Assembly (NCBI RefSeq): GCF_010731735.1
Contig: NZ_AP022588.1
Span: 5,208,001-5,272,000, forward strand
Length of the DNA: 64,000 nt
Reading direction: 5' to 3'
DNA from: Mycolicibacterium sediminis
GTDB taxonomy: Bacteria > Actinomycetota > Actinomycetes > Mycobacteriales > Mycobacteriaceae
Of this stretch, positions 26,412 through 35,208 are shown piece after piece; position 1 is the stretch's first letter; each line of letters opens with the position of its first letter. Below the pieces are notes generated by a model. It did no database searches. It was not told the origin of the DNA and worked only from the letters and a program-made list of their open reading frames with translations. The position numbers were made by a program, and so were the translations under genes.

Positions 26412-27692
26412 ATGACCACCGACTTCGACGCCGTCGACTACTTCACCGACCAGTCGCTGGTTCCCGACCCACACCCGTACTTCGACCACCTCCGCAGCAA
26501 GTGCCCGATCGTTCAGGAACCGCACTACGGCGTCCTGGCCATCACCGGGTACGAGGAAGCGGGCCAGGTCCTGAAGGACACCGACACCTTCTCGTCGTGC
26601 ATCGCGGTGGCGGGTCCGTTCCCGCCGCTGCCGTTCACCCCCGAGGGCGACGACATCACGGACCAGATCACCGTGCACCGGCCCCAGATGCCGATGTTCG
26701 AGCACATGGTCACGATGGACCCGCCCGATCACACCAATGCCCGCTCTCTGCTCAACCGGCTGCTGACGCCGCGCCGGTTGAAGGAGAACGAGGACTTCAT
26801 GTGGCGCCTCGCCGACGAATGCCTCGACGACTTCGTCGCGGCGGGGAAGTGCGAGTTCCTCACCGCCTACGCAAAGCCCTTCTCGCTGTTGGTGATCGCC
26901 GACATGCTCGGCGTGCCCCAGGAGGACCACGAGGAGTTCCGAATCGTTCTCGGTGCGCCTCGGCCCGGCGCGCAGGTCGGCTCCCTCGACGGCGACCTCG
27001 TGGGCCTGAACCCACTGGCATGGCTCGACGACAAGTTCGTCGGCTACCTCGAGGAGCGTCGCGAGTCGCCGCGCGACGACGTGCTCACGTCGCTCGCCAC
27101 CGCCATGTACCCCGACGGCTCGGTGCCGCCGGTGCTCGAGGTGGCGCGGTCCGCGACGTTCCTCTTCGCCGCCGGGCAGGAGACCACCACCAAGCTGCTG
27201 TCGGCGTCGATGAAGGTGCTGGGTGAGCGTCCGGACGTCCAGCAGGCGCTCCGCGACGACCGCACCCGCATCCCGGTCTTCGTCGAAGAGTCTCTGCGCA
27301 TGGACGCTCCGGTGAAGAGTCAGTTCCGACTCGCCAAGAAGCCGACCAAGGTGGGCGACACCATGGTGCCCGCCGGCACGACGGTGATGGTGTGCCCCGG
27401 TGCCGTCAACCGCGACCCTGGCCGCTTCGACAACCCCCACGTGTTCGACCTGGACCGCAAGAACGTGCGGGAGCACATCGCGTTCGGCCGAGGTGTGCAC
27501 TCGTGCCCCGGTGGCCCGCTGGCCCGCGTCGAGGGTCGCGTGTCGATCGAACGCATCCTGGATCGCATGGGCGACATCAGGATCGACGACGAGAAGCACG
27601 GCCCCGAGGGGCAGCGCAACTTCACCTACGAACCCACGTTCATCCTGCGCGGTCTGACCGAGATCAACATCGAGTTCACCCCGACCGGCTAG
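26412..27692 (+). CDS. Cytochrome P450 (CYP-A of this window)
   Basis: A 426-residue soluble bacterial P450 monooxygenase. The I-helix oxygen-activation motif is FAAGQETT, the K-helix ExxR is EESLR, and the haem-thiolate signature is FGRGVHSCPGG with Cys near 365. It is clearly a paralogue of the P450 at 60861-62144: shared stretches include DTFSSCI and RLKENED. The pair resembles CYP150/CYP189-like mycobacterial families, a tentative assignment. No ferredoxin is adjacent, so electrons must come from a partner elsewhere, perhaps one of the four ferredoxins here. It is controlled from the divergent region with the TetR. Confidence 0.9.
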   Translation: MTTDFDAVDYFTDQSLVPDPHPYFDHLRSKCPIVQEPHYGVLAITGYEEAGQVLKDTDTFSSCIAVAGPFPPLPFTPEGDDITDQITVHRPQMPMFEHMVTMDPPDHTNARSLLNRLLTPRRLKENEDFMWRLADECLDDFVAAGKCEFLTAYAKPFSLLVIADMLGVPQEDHEEFRIVLGAPRPGAQVGSLDGDLVGLNPLAWLDDKFVGYLEERRESPRDDVLTSLATAMYPDGSVPPVLEVARSATFLFAAGQETTTKLLSASMKVLGERPDVQQALRDDRTRIPVFVEESLRMDAPVKSQFRLAKKPTKVGDTMVPAGTTVMVCPGAVNRDPGRFDNPHVFDLDRKNVREHIAFGRGVHSCPGGPLARVEGRVSIERILDRMGDIRIDDEKHGPEGQRNFTYEPTFILRGLTEINIEFTPTG

Positions 27693-27746
27693 CGGGCCAC
27701 GACGCAGTTCCGTTGTGGCAACGGCGAAACCGTCGGACCGAAGCGA

Positions 27747-27775
27747 CTGACGGCGGTACGACCAGAGGATAGGCT
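27747..27775 (+). promoter_or_regulatory. Predicted promoter giving a leaderless transcript
   Basis: CTGACG (27747-27752), 17 bp, TAGGCT (27770-27775). The first ATG of the secreted protein is at 27783, about where transcription would start, so the mRNA is probably leaderless. Confidence 0.4.
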
Positions 27776-27782
27776 GTGCCGA

Positions 27783-28316
27783 ATGATGGGCTCGCGACGA
27801 CGGGAGACTGCTGTGGCCACGACCGCTGAGGCGACGGCCAGGGGTGCTGGGATCGCCGTCGCCCTGCTCCTGTCGGCGACGGCCCTCGCACCCACGGCGA
27901 GCGCGGGTGAGGGACCGAAGATGAAGGTCGGCAACTACGAGGTGGCGAACAACCGCTGGAACGATCACTCGTTCGTGTGGTCGGTCACCCACTCCTGCGG
28001 CGCCCCCGACTGCGGTACCTACTTCGTGGATCCGGTCATCAACCCCGACGACGGGAACCTGAACGTCATCGCGATCCCGCGGCCGCTGAAGAGTCAGCGG
28101 TTCCAGAACACGGCGTACCACCAGGACGGTCGCTACACCGTGACCGTCGACGTCATCGACGGGGTGCGATGCATCGGGTACAACCTGCCGTCGCATGACG
28201 TCTACTCGTGGGACGCGGTCTCGCTCGCGGGCACCATCACGTCGACCTACGACGCGGGATGCCTTGGAGCGCCCGGCGGTACGAGTACGTACGACTTCTC
28301 GCTGATCCCGTTCTAG
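27783..28316 (+). CDS. Secreted protein of unknown function
   Basis: A 177-residue exported protein. The signal region is long (Arg-rich start, Ala/Leu core, APTASAGEG cleavage site near residue 42). The mature domain has four cysteines, in HSCGAPDCG, VRCIGYN and AGCLG, suggesting two disulphides, and is rich in aromatic beta-strand residues. I do not recognise a named family. It is the first of three small Cys-containing secreted proteins between the P450 and the mce operon, which may be accessory binding proteins for the Mce system. Two tandem ATGs at 27783 and 27786 are equivalent. Confidence 0.7.
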   Translation: MMGSRRRETAVATTAEATARGAGIAVALLLSATALAPTASAGEGPKMKVGNYEVANNRWNDHSFVWSVTHSCGAPDCGTYFVDPVINPDDGNLNVIAIPRPLKSQRFQNTAYHQDGRYTVTVDVIDGVRCIGYNLPSHDVYSWDAVSLAGTITSTYDAGCLGAPGGTSTYDFSLIPF

Positions 28317-28335
28317 GTCCCGGAGCGGCGGTGGC

Positions 28336-28743
28336 TCAGATGTCGCCGCGAGTCCACGTGGCGGCGCCGTTGCGGGTGTCACACGACAGGAACAGACCGT
28401 CCGGGGCCTGCGCCATCTCGCCGTCGCGCCCGGAACAGTTGGCGCCTTCGATCTTGATGCCCCGCAACTCCAGCGACCGGAACCACCGCGGTTCCTTGCG
28501 ACGTGGTGAGCCGCAGAACACGATCCGCCCCCACGACGTCACGCCGAACACGTAGTAGGTGGTGTTCGTGCAGGGGGCGCCCAGCACCGCACCGGGCTGA
28601 ATCCCGGGAACGCACGACGGGTCGTTGCATTCGGGTGCCGGAGGAGCCGGCGGCGGTTCGGCCGCGACGGGAGGCGCTGACAGCACTCCGACGGCCAGCA
28701 GGCCGGCGGCGACTGCGGACAGGGCGATGCGCACGACACCCAC
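28336..28743 (-). CDS. Secreted cysteine-containing protein of unknown function
   Basis: A 135-residue exported protein. The signal peptide ends near PPVAAEPPP, followed by a Pro/Ala-rich stretch. The mature part has six cysteines, in ECNDPSCVPG, GAPCTN, VFCGS, ANCSG and LSCDT, consistent with disulphides. No family is recognised. The GTG at 28743 is used; a GTG at 28734 (VRIALS) is a possible alternative. It is convergent with the upstream secreted protein and divergent from the next one. A copy of the shared operator lies 13 bp upstream. Confidence 0.68.
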   Translation of the reverse strand: MGVVRIALSAVAAGLLAVGVLSAPPVAAEPPPAPPAPECNDPSCVPGIQPGAVLGAPCTNTTYYVFGVTSWGRIVFCGSPRRKEPRWFRSLELRGIKIEGANCSGRDGEMAQAPDGLFLSCDTRNGAATWTRGDI

Positions 28744-28755
28744 TGTCGCACAACG

Positions 28756-28770
28756 GAGAGCGAAATTCTC
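28756..28770. promoter_or_regulatory. Shared operator motif before secreted gene (minus)
   Basis: GAGAGC-GAA-ATTCTC matches the 6-3-6 palindrome at 10 of 12 arm positions and lies 13 bp upstream of the GTG at 28743. Confidence 0.5.
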
Positions 28771-28846
28771 CGGATCCGAGAAGATGAACGAGCGGACCGC
28801 CTGCGTCAGCCGTCCGAACCCGTCCGCCGACCGGTGCCGAAGTGTT

Positions 28847-28873
28847 ATTCTTCGACTCGAGAACGGCATTGCC
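28847..28873. promoter_or_regulatory. Shared operator motif before secreted gene (plus)
   Basis: GAGAAC-GGC-ATTGCC (28859-28873) is preceded by an outward half-site ATTCTT (28847-28852), an arrangement like that at 22555-22573. It lies 29 bp upstream of the GTG at 28902. Confidence 0.5.
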
Positions 28874-28901
28874 GCCGGCCAGCCGAACCGAGGAGCAGAT
28901 C

Positions 28902-29414
28902 GTGGGCCGATTCCGGGCGCTCGCCGGCACGGTGACCCTGGGTGCCACGCTCGGAATGCCCTGCGCGCCACAGGCGGCGGCCGAGTACGAGCAATACGCC
29001 ATGAACGGCACCTACTCCGTCGTGTCGAACGGCGAGTGGGCCCGGATGAACGATCGGTACCAGGACGAGCCCACGGTCCGAAGCACCTGGGACGTCTCGA
29101 CGACGTGCACGTCGGCCATCACGTGCTCCGGCACCGTGACCAGCAGCCTGGGGTGGACGGAGAACGTGTACACCGGCACCGGGAACATGTGGTACGTGAA
29201 GCACTATGTGCCGGATTGGATTCCGTGCCCGGACGGCACCCGGGCGCCGGGTCTCCAGGTGTACCGGTTCTACCCGTCTACCGATGAGGGTCTGTCGAAG
29301 CGGATCTCCGACCTGTGGGTCGGCGAAGACCAGACGACCGGCGAGAGCGGAAACTGCGGCCGCAACAAGTCCCTCGTGCTCAACCTGCCGGTGAAGATCA
29401 GCAAGATCGCCTGA
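28902..29414 (+). CDS. Secreted protein of unknown function
   Basis: A 170-residue exported protein. The signal peptide ends near CAPQAAAEYEQ (cleavage after about residue 28). The mature part has cysteines in TTCTSAITCSG, IPCPDG and GNCGRN, giving an even number able to pair, and motifs such as NGTYSVVSNGEWARMND and STWDVSTTCTS that recur in uncharacterised mycobacterial secreted proteins. The GTG at 28902 follows GAGGAGCAG; a longer frame upstream crosses the operator. It is convergent with mceF across a strong hairpin. It is probably coregulated with the catabolic genes through the shared operator. Confidence 0.72.
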   Translation: MGRFRALAGTVTLGATLGMPCAPQAAAEYEQYAMNGTYSVVSNGEWARMNDRYQDEPTVRSTWDVSTTCTSAITCSGTVTSSLGWTENVYTGTGNMWYVKHYVPDWIPCPDGTRAPGLQVYRFYPSTDEGLSKRISDLWVGEDQTTGESGNCGRNKSLVLNLPVKISKIA

Positions 29415-29428
29415 GCGGCAACCGAACT

Positions 29429-29459
29429 CCGGGCGCCCCGTCCTCGACGGGACGCCCGG
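29429..29459. terminator. Bidirectional hairpin terminator between secreted gene and mceF
   Basis: Arms CCGGGCGCCCCGTC (29429-29442) and GACGGGACGCCCGG (29446-29459) pair with one mismatch around a 3-base loop, midway between two convergent genes. There is no T-tract. Confidence 0.65.
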
Positions 29460-29466
29460 GCTGGTC

Positions 29467-31221
29467 TCAGTGCAGCAGCAGGTCCTTCCACGAGGTGACC
29501 AGCGGCTTGTCCGCCACCAGGTTCGTCACCCTGTACAACTTCCCGTCAGATCCCACGTACTCGCCCGTTCGCGGGTTGTACTGCGCGAACGCGACACTGG
29601 GACCCTTGCCGCTCCCCCGCGTCCCGAATGCGCTGGGTGCGGCGGGTATCGCGCCGCCGTCGGCCGGCGGGGCGACGATCTCGCTCGGGGGCGCCGGCGC
29701 CACGGGCTGGGCGGCCGGCAACACGGGCTGCGCGGGGGCCACGTCGGGAGCCGGTCCCGGCGGTGGGCCGAGGGGCGCGATGGGCTGACCGTTCAGCGAG
29801 TTGCCCTCGGGGGGCGGCGGCGCGATCGCCGTCGCGATCGGCGCCTCCAGCGGCGACACGGGCGTCCCGAGCGGCACGGGGCCCGGCGGCGTTCCCGACG
29901 GAACCGCTCCCGGCGGCAGCGGGGTGCCCTCCACGGGCGCGTAGATGTCGTCGCCGAGGGTGGCCCGGTCGTCGATCGGGATGCCCTGCGCGACGAGACT
30001 CGGATCGAAGGGGGCGGGACCCGTCGCGTGCTGGCGCATCGCCAGGGGCTGGAACGGCTTGTCGCTGTTGCAGATCTGCACGGTCGGCGCGCGCTTCCCG
30101 GGCTTCCTGATGCACGGGAAGTTGCGGGCGCCGCGTACCGAGATCGGCGAGTCCTGAGGCAGCTTGCAGTAGATGTCGTCCGGGGTGTCGATGTCCGATT
30201 CGTCGGCAGGCGACCGCCAGGACGACGGGGGCAGGAAGCCCACCGTGCACGCGGGTGGATCGCTGACGGTTGCCGCGAAGTCACCTCGGGCGCCACCGGT
30301 CGAATCCGAGCCCGACGAATACGACTGCTGCTGGGCGAAGTACGGCGGCAGGAGCACCAGCAGCTGCTCGAGCGATGCGTTGTACGTCATCAGGATCTCG
30401 CTGACCGTGCCCAGATTGCCCAGCAGGACGGGCAGGGTCGGCTTGAGCTGGGTCAGGAAGCTCGACACCTCGTCGGAGAATCCCGGGAACGTCTGCAACA
30501 CCGTGCGGACCTGCGGGTCGTTCGCGGCGAGTTGCTCGGTGAAGCCGGAGAGGCTCCGGGCCCACGTCCGGATGGAGTCGGACGTCGCGGCCTGGCCTTC
30601 GAGCAGCGGACGGCTGTCGTCGGCGAGCGCCTTGGTCTGATCCGCGACACCCTCGAGTTCCGAACTGAGGGTGGCGCCGGAGTCCAGCAGGGAGCCGAAG
30701 TCGAATGCCGCCCCGTCGAAGCCCTTGTAGGTCTCGTCGAGCAGGTCGCTCAGACGATCCGAGGGGAAGGTGCCGACGAGCCTGCTGACCTTGTCGAGCA
30801 CCGGCCCGACCGCGGGCGGCAGCGAGACGTTCCCTCCCTCGATGACCGAGCCGCTCCCGAGGAACGGGCCCGAGTCGGTGCGCGGCCGCAGGTCGACGTA
30901 CTGCTCGCCGACCGCCGACACGCTTCGGACCTGAGCCTCCAGGTCGGCGGGCACCTTCGGCGACGTGGCGATCGACAACGTCGCCACCGCACCGGTTTCC
31001 GTGAGCTTGAGGTCGGTGACCTTGCCGATCTCCACACCACGGTAGGTGACGTTGCTGAACCGGTAGAGGCCACCGGAACTCGGCAGCTTCAGCGTCACCT
31101 CGTAACGCCCGATGCCCAGCAGGGTCGGCAGCTGCACGTAGGTGAACGCCATCCACGTCACGCCGATGATCGACACGACGGTGAAGATCGCCAGCTGCAC
31201 CTTGATGAATCTCGTCAGCAT
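29467..31221 (-). CDS. mceF: Mce family protein, MceF subunit
   Basis: A 584-residue substrate-binding subunit of a Mce lipid importer. An N-terminal membrane anchor (FIKVQLAIFTVVSIIGVTWMAF) is followed by the MlaD/Mce domain (YEVTLKLPSSGGLYRFSNVTYRG...IGKVTDL) and a long helical Mce-IV domain. The C-terminal 200 residues are Pro/Ala-rich and end with QYNPRTGEYVGSDGKLYRV, a tail usual for MceF. Six Mce proteins are thought to form a hydrophobic tunnel that carries lipids across the periplasm-like space. The ATG shares one base with the mceE stop. It is the last gene of the operon. Confidence 0.93.
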   Translation of the reverse strand: MLTRFIKVQLAIFTVVSIIGVTWMAFTYVQLPTLLGIGRYEVTLKLPSSGGLYRFSNVTYRGVEIGKVTDLKLTETGAVATLSIATSPKVPADLEAQVRSVSAVGEQYVDLRPRTDSGPFLGSGSVIEGGNVSLPPAVGPVLDKVSRLVGTFPSDRLSDLLDETYKGFDGAAFDFGSLLDSGATLSSELEGVADQTKALADDSRPLLEGQAATSDSIRTWARSLSGFTEQLAANDPQVRTVLQTFPGFSDEVSSFLTQLKPTLPVLLGNLGTVSEILMTYNASLEQLLVLLPPYFAQQQSYSSGSDSTGGARGDFAATVSDPPACTVGFLPPSSWRSPADESDIDTPDDIYCKLPQDSPISVRGARNFPCIRKPGKRAPTVQICNSDKPFQPLAMRQHATGPAPFDPSLVAQGIPIDDRATLGDDIYAPVEGTPLPPGAVPSGTPPGPVPLGTPVSPLEAPIATAIAPPPPEGNSLNGQPIAPLGPPPGPAPDVAPAQPVLPAAQPVAPAPPSEIVAPPADGGAIPAAPSAFGTRGSGKGPSVAFAQYNPRTGEYVGSDGKLYRVTNLVADKPLVTSWKDLLLH

Positions 31222-32606
31222 CAGCTACCTCCCCCGTACGGACCGGCGAAGATCGGTCCGCCTCCGGCCGGCGGCGGTGGACTGTCGACCAGCGCCCCGT
31301 CCGCGTTCTGCTGCGGGACGACCGGCAGCACCGGTCCGGTGATGGGCGGTGGCGGCGGGGCCTGAGGCAGCGACCCCGGACCCGGCAGGCTCCGGTCCGC
31401 GCCGGGCGGGTCCGCGGTCAGTCCGGCGGTCGGCGGGTTGCCGGGCAGCGCGGACAATGGGCCACCTGGCGGCTGAGGGGCCAGCGGCCGGCCCAGCGGA
31501 TCGAAGGTGTACCGCTGGAAGAACGGTTCGCCCGGGAGCGGAACCAGGTCGCGGCCCTCCTGGCCGGCACGTGATCCGAGGAAGATCGACTTGCGCAATC
31601 GCGGCCCGGAGATGTCGACCGTCGCGAAGAGGTTGATGAAGTCGCCGCGCACCGCGCGGTCGATCAGGTTCTGGCCGTAGGGGAAGACCGTGGCATACGC
31701 GAGGCTCGCGTCGAGGTCGGGTCCGACGTCGGCGAGGGCTTTGATGGTCGGCTGGAGATTCTTCAGATTCTTCACCAGGTCGTCTCCGGAGTCGTTGACG
31801 AGCCGGGTTGCGACGTCGCTGAACTGGCCGAGTTTGGTGAGCGCCGTCGTCAGCTGCGGGCGTTCCCGGTCCAGCACTTCGAGCGCCCGCGGAATGCGTT
31901 GCAGTGCACGGTCGATGACGTCGCGCCGGTCGGCGAAGTTGGATGCCACGCGGTTGAGTCCCTCGATGGTGGCCACCAGGCTCTGGCGCTGCTGATCGAG
32001 GACGCCGATGAACTCGTCGAGGCGGGTGAGGAGGTTGCGCCAGTCCTCCTCGCGGCCGGACAACGCCTGGTTGAAGGTGTGGACGACGTCACCGATCTGG
32101 CCCAGACCGCCGGCGTTGACGACCACCGACAGCGACGACAGCGTCTCCTCGGTCGTCGGGTAGGTGGACGACTCGTTGAGTCCGATGGTGGAACCGGGCG
32201 GCAGGGCGCCCTCGGGCGCTTGACCGAGCGGCGGGTTGAGGGCCAGGTGCATGGATCCGAGGAGGCTGGTCTGACCCACGCTGGCCACCGCGTTGGCGGG
32301 GACCACGACGTCGGGCTTGACCGAGATCTCCACGTTCGCGTGCCAGTCCTGCACGTCCATCCTGCCGACGCTGCCCACCACCACGTCGTTCATGAGGACC
32401 GGCGAATTCGACTCCAGCGTGGCGACGTTCGCGATCTGGACGTGATAGGTCACCGCGTCCGGGCCGCGGCCGACGGCACCCGGCAACGGCAGTGAGTTGA
32501 TGCCCTGGAACGCACACCCCGACGCGGAGACCGCCACGGCGGTACCCACCGCGAGCAGTCGGGTCAGCGCTCCTCGAGGACGACGCATCGGTGCTCCGCT
32601 CATCAT
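31221..32606 (-). CDS. mceE: Mce family lipoprotein, MceE subunit
   Basis: A 461-residue Mce protein made as a lipoprotein: the signal sequence ends in the lipobox VSASGC with Cys near 31. The Mce domain (VTYHVQIANVATLESNSPVLMNDVVVGSVG) follows, then a helical region, and a Pro/Gly-rich C-terminal tail (PGPGSLPQAPPPPPITGP). The position and lipid anchor are diagnostic of MceE (LprK/LprL-type). The start overlaps the mceD stop by 4 bp (ATGA). Confidence 0.93.
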   Translation of the reverse strand: MMSGAPMRRPRGALTRLLAVGTAVAVSASGCAFQGINSLPLPGAVGRGPDAVTYHVQIANVATLESNSPVLMNDVVVGSVGRMDVQDWHANVEISVKPDVVVPANAVASVGQTSLLGSMHLALNPPLGQAPEGALPPGSTIGLNESSTYPTTEETLSSLSVVVNAGGLGQIGDVVHTFNQALSGREEDWRNLLTRLDEFIGVLDQQRQSLVATIEGLNRVASNFADRRDVIDRALQRIPRALEVLDRERPQLTTALTKLGQFSDVATRLVNDSGDDLVKNLKNLQPTIKALADVGPDLDASLAYATVFPYGQNLIDRAVRGDFINLFATVDISGPRLRKSIFLGSRAGQEGRDLVPLPGEPFFQRYTFDPLGRPLAPQPPGGPLSALPGNPPTAGLTADPPGADRSLPGPGSLPQAPPPPPITGPVLPVVPQQNADGALVDSPPPPAGGGPIFAGPYGGGS

Positions 32607-34120
32607 GATGGTGGCGTCCCCTCGGCGGGTAGCAGCGGTCCCGGAACGGGACCGGCCGGTGGCGGCTCGGCGGGGAGCATCAGGTCGGGCAGCCCGGGGT
32701 CGGCTGGCGGCGTCCCCGATGCGGGTGGCGCGACTGGAGGTCCGATGCGAGGAGGGTCCGTCGGCACCGGCGCTCCCGGGTACAGCGCGGGGAACGGCGC
32801 GATGTTCGGCCGGTCCGGTGCCGAGAACGGGCCTGGCGGAGGCGGTCCCATTCCCGGCGGCGGCGGCACGTCGCCGTCGAGTCCGGTGTAGGCCGAGATC
32901 TCCGGTGGGTTCTCGGGCACCCTGGGCTCACCACCCGCACCACCGGGAGCGAGCTTGGGATCGGCGTACACGATGTTCTCCGGGCTGGCCGACTTCGCGA
33001 GGTACGGGTTGAGCGGCACCGGGATGTAGTTCAGGTTGAGCAACCGCAGGGCGGGGCCCAGGTACTGCTGACACAGCTTGGCCGTCTCGGGCGCGGTCGT
33101 GTTCTGGGTCGCGCCGATCATGCCGCAGACGAACTGCATGGGGCTGGCGAGGTTGGGGATCGAGAAGCCGCCGCGCGGGGTTCCGGTGTCGGGGTCGTAG
33201 ATGTTGTAGCCGTTTGCGAAGGAGTTCGGCGCCACGTGCAGAACCTGTTCGAGATCGGTCTTGACGTCCACGAGGGTCTGGGAGACCTGGCGCAGTCCCT
33301 CGAGCTGCTCGACGGTCTGGCTGCGGGTGTCGACCACGAAGCGCTTCACCTCTCCGATCGCGACCGACAGGTCGGTCAGGGCCGCGTCGAGGTCGGACCG
33401 GCTTCCGTCGAGCACGCTCGACAGCGTTGCGAGCCGATCGTTGAACGACACGATCTGCTCGTTGCTGTCCCGTAGGGCGGTCACGAAGATCTGCAGGTTC
33501 TTGATGATGCCGACGAAGTCGCCACTGCCCTCGGCCAGCACGCGGCCCACGCCGGACAGCTCGGCGAGCGTTCGGCGGAGCTTGTCCCCGTTGCCCGCCA
33601 GCGAGTTCGCCGCGCTGTCGATGAACCGCCCCACCGAACTCGTCGACGTGTCCCCGGTGGGCGCGAGGTCGGTGGCGAGCCGCTCGAGCTGTTCCTTGAC
33701 CTCGTCCCACTCGACGGGCACCCCCGTGCGATCCATCGGGATGACGGCGCCATCGGCGATCTCGGGGCCGCCCGTGGTCGTGCGGTACGCGGGGGTGAGC
33801 TGAACGTAGCGCGCGGCGACGAGGTTCTGCGCCACGATGATCGCCTTGGCGTCGGCAGGCACGGGTACGCCGTGGTCCACCGACAGGGTCAGCCTCGTCT
33901 GCGTGCCCTCGGGGTCGATGGAGTCGATGGTGCCGACCCGGACGCCCGAGATGCGGACGTCGTCACCCGGATAGATCGCCGTGGCGGCCGGAAAGTACGC
34001 GGTGATCGTCGTGGGCGCGAACAACATCGCCCGCAGGACGAGAAACCCGCCGGCGACGAGCGCGACCACCAGCATGGTCGCCACGGCCGGCTTCAGCCAG
34101 CTCCGGGACGTCGCCATCAC
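32603..34120 (-). CDS. mceD: Mce family protein, MceD subunit
   Basis: A 505-residue Mce protein. An N-terminal anchor (VATMLVVALVAGGFLVLRAML), a Mce domain (TTITAYFPAATAIYPGDDVRISGVRVGTIDSI) and a helical tunnel-forming region are followed by a Pro-rich C-terminus of about 130 residues. The GTG at 34120 overlaps the mceC stop (GTGA); an ATG one codon later is an alternative start. The length and order match MceD. Confidence 0.93.
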   Translation of the reverse strand: MMATSRSWLKPAVATMLVVALVAGGFLVLRAMLFAPTTITAYFPAATAIYPGDDVRISGVRVGTIDSIDPEGTQTRLTLSVDHGVPVPADAKAIIVAQNLVAARYVQLTPAYRTTTGGPEIADGAVIPMDRTGVPVEWDEVKEQLERLATDLAPTGDTSTSSVGRFIDSAANSLAGNGDKLRRTLAELSGVGRVLAEGSGDFVGIIKNLQIFVTALRDSNEQIVSFNDRLATLSSVLDGSRSDLDAALTDLSVAIGEVKRFVVDTRSQTVEQLEGLRQVSQTLVDVKTDLEQVLHVAPNSFANGYNIYDPDTGTPRGGFSIPNLASPMQFVCGMIGATQNTTAPETAKLCQQYLGPALRLLNLNYIPVPLNPYLAKSASPENIVYADPKLAPGGAGGEPRVPENPPEISAYTGLDGDVPPPPGMGPPPPGPFSAPDRPNIAPFPALYPGAPVPTDPPRIGPPVAPPASGTPPADPGLPDLMLPAEPPPAGPVPGPLLPAEGTPPS

Positions 34121-35208
34121 CGCGAACCTCCCGGAATGGCGTTGTAGGGCAACGGGACTTCTGCACGCGGCCCCGTCTCCGGCGTGGTGGGCGGCACGCC
34201 GGCACCGAAGGCACCGCGACGGAAGCCGAACGCGTAATCGAGGAACGGCTGCAGCAGCTGCGCGGGCTGGAAGTTCGGCACGTAGGCGGTGTAGTAGAAG
34301 CCGCTCGAGACGGCCTCACCGAGGATGGTCTGGTACTTCGCGGCGCCGGGGATCGCCTTGGCCAGGTTGTCGCGGTTGCGCACCAGGACCTCGTTGACCT
34401 TGTTGAGCCGTTCGAGGGTCGGGGCGAGTTCCGCCTCGTTGTCCTTCACCAGACCGACGAGCTGCTTGGACACCGCCGAGGTGTTGGCCAGCAGGTCGAC
34501 GATGGCCTGGCGGCGCTCCACCAGGATCGCCAGGAGGTCGTTGGCGTTGAGGATGAGGCTGTTCACCTGCGCGCTGCGCTCGGACAGGATGCCGGTGACG
34601 CTCGCCGCGGTCTTGAGCAGTTCGCCGAGGTTGCCGTCACGGCTGTTGAGCGCCTGCGACAGTCGGGACAATCCGTCGAAGGTCGGACCGAGGCGTGGGG
34701 AGATCTGATCGAGCGTCGTCGACAGGGTGTCCAGCGATTGGTTCAGCGCGGCGGTGTCGGTGCCCGCGGTGTTGTTCGTCAGTTCACCGACCGCATCGCT
34801 GAGCGAGTAGGGCGACGACGTTCGCGCCACGGGGATGGTCTCGGTGCGGCTGAGCGACCCGCTGCCCGCGGACTCGAGGGTGAGTACGCGCTCGCCGAGC
34901 AGCGTCCCCGTCTTGATCTGCGCGGTGGTCTCGGCTCCGAGCGGGTACTTGCTGGCGACGGTGAAGGCGACCAGCGCCTCGCCGTCGTCCAGCGTCACGT
35001 CGGTCACCGATCCGATCTTGATGCCGGACAGGGTGACGTCGTTGCCGACGCCGATCCCGCCTGCCTCGGCGAACAGCGCCCGGTACTGCAGTGACGTCGC
35101 GTAGGACATCAGCCGCTCCGGCTGCAGGCCGACGGCGATGACGAGGATGGCGAGGACGACGCCCATGAAGCCGGCGCGCGCCAGTTTCGCTCCGCGGTAT
35201 TTGAGCAT
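34117..35208 (-). CDS. mceC: Mce family protein, MceC subunit
   Basis: A 363-residue Mce protein. It has an N-terminal anchor (FMGVVLAILVIAVGLQ), the Mce domain (YRALFAEAGGIGVGNDVTLSGIKIGSVTDV) and a helical region rich in Leu/Asn repeats. It lacks the long Pro-rich tail of D-F but ends in a short Pro-containing tail (GVPPTTPETGPRAEVPLPYN). The start ATG shares a base with the mceB stop (TAATG-type overlap). Confidence 0.93.
   Translation of the reverse strand: MLKYRGAKLARAGFMGVVLAILVIAVGLQPERLMSYATSLQYRALFAEAGGIGVGNDVTLSGIKIGSVTDVTLDDGEALVAFTVASKYPLGAETTAQIKTGTLLGERVLTLESAGSGSLSRTETIPVARTSSPYSLSDAVGELTNNTAGTDTAALNQSLDTLSTTLDQISPRLGPTFDGLSRLSQALNSRDGNLGELLKTAASVTGILSERSAQVNSLILNANDLLAILVERRQAIVDLLANTSAVSKQLVGLVKDNEAELAPTLERLNKVNEVLVRNRDNLAKAIPGAAKYQTILGEAVSSGFYYTAYVPNFQPAQLLQPFLDYAFGFRRGAFGAGVPPTTPETGPRAEVPLPYNAIPGGSR

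Noticed and set aside
26136..28382. 748-codon minus-strand open frame
   Set aside because: It runs antisense through the P450 and secreted-protein genes, which have clear motifs; this is another GC shadow.
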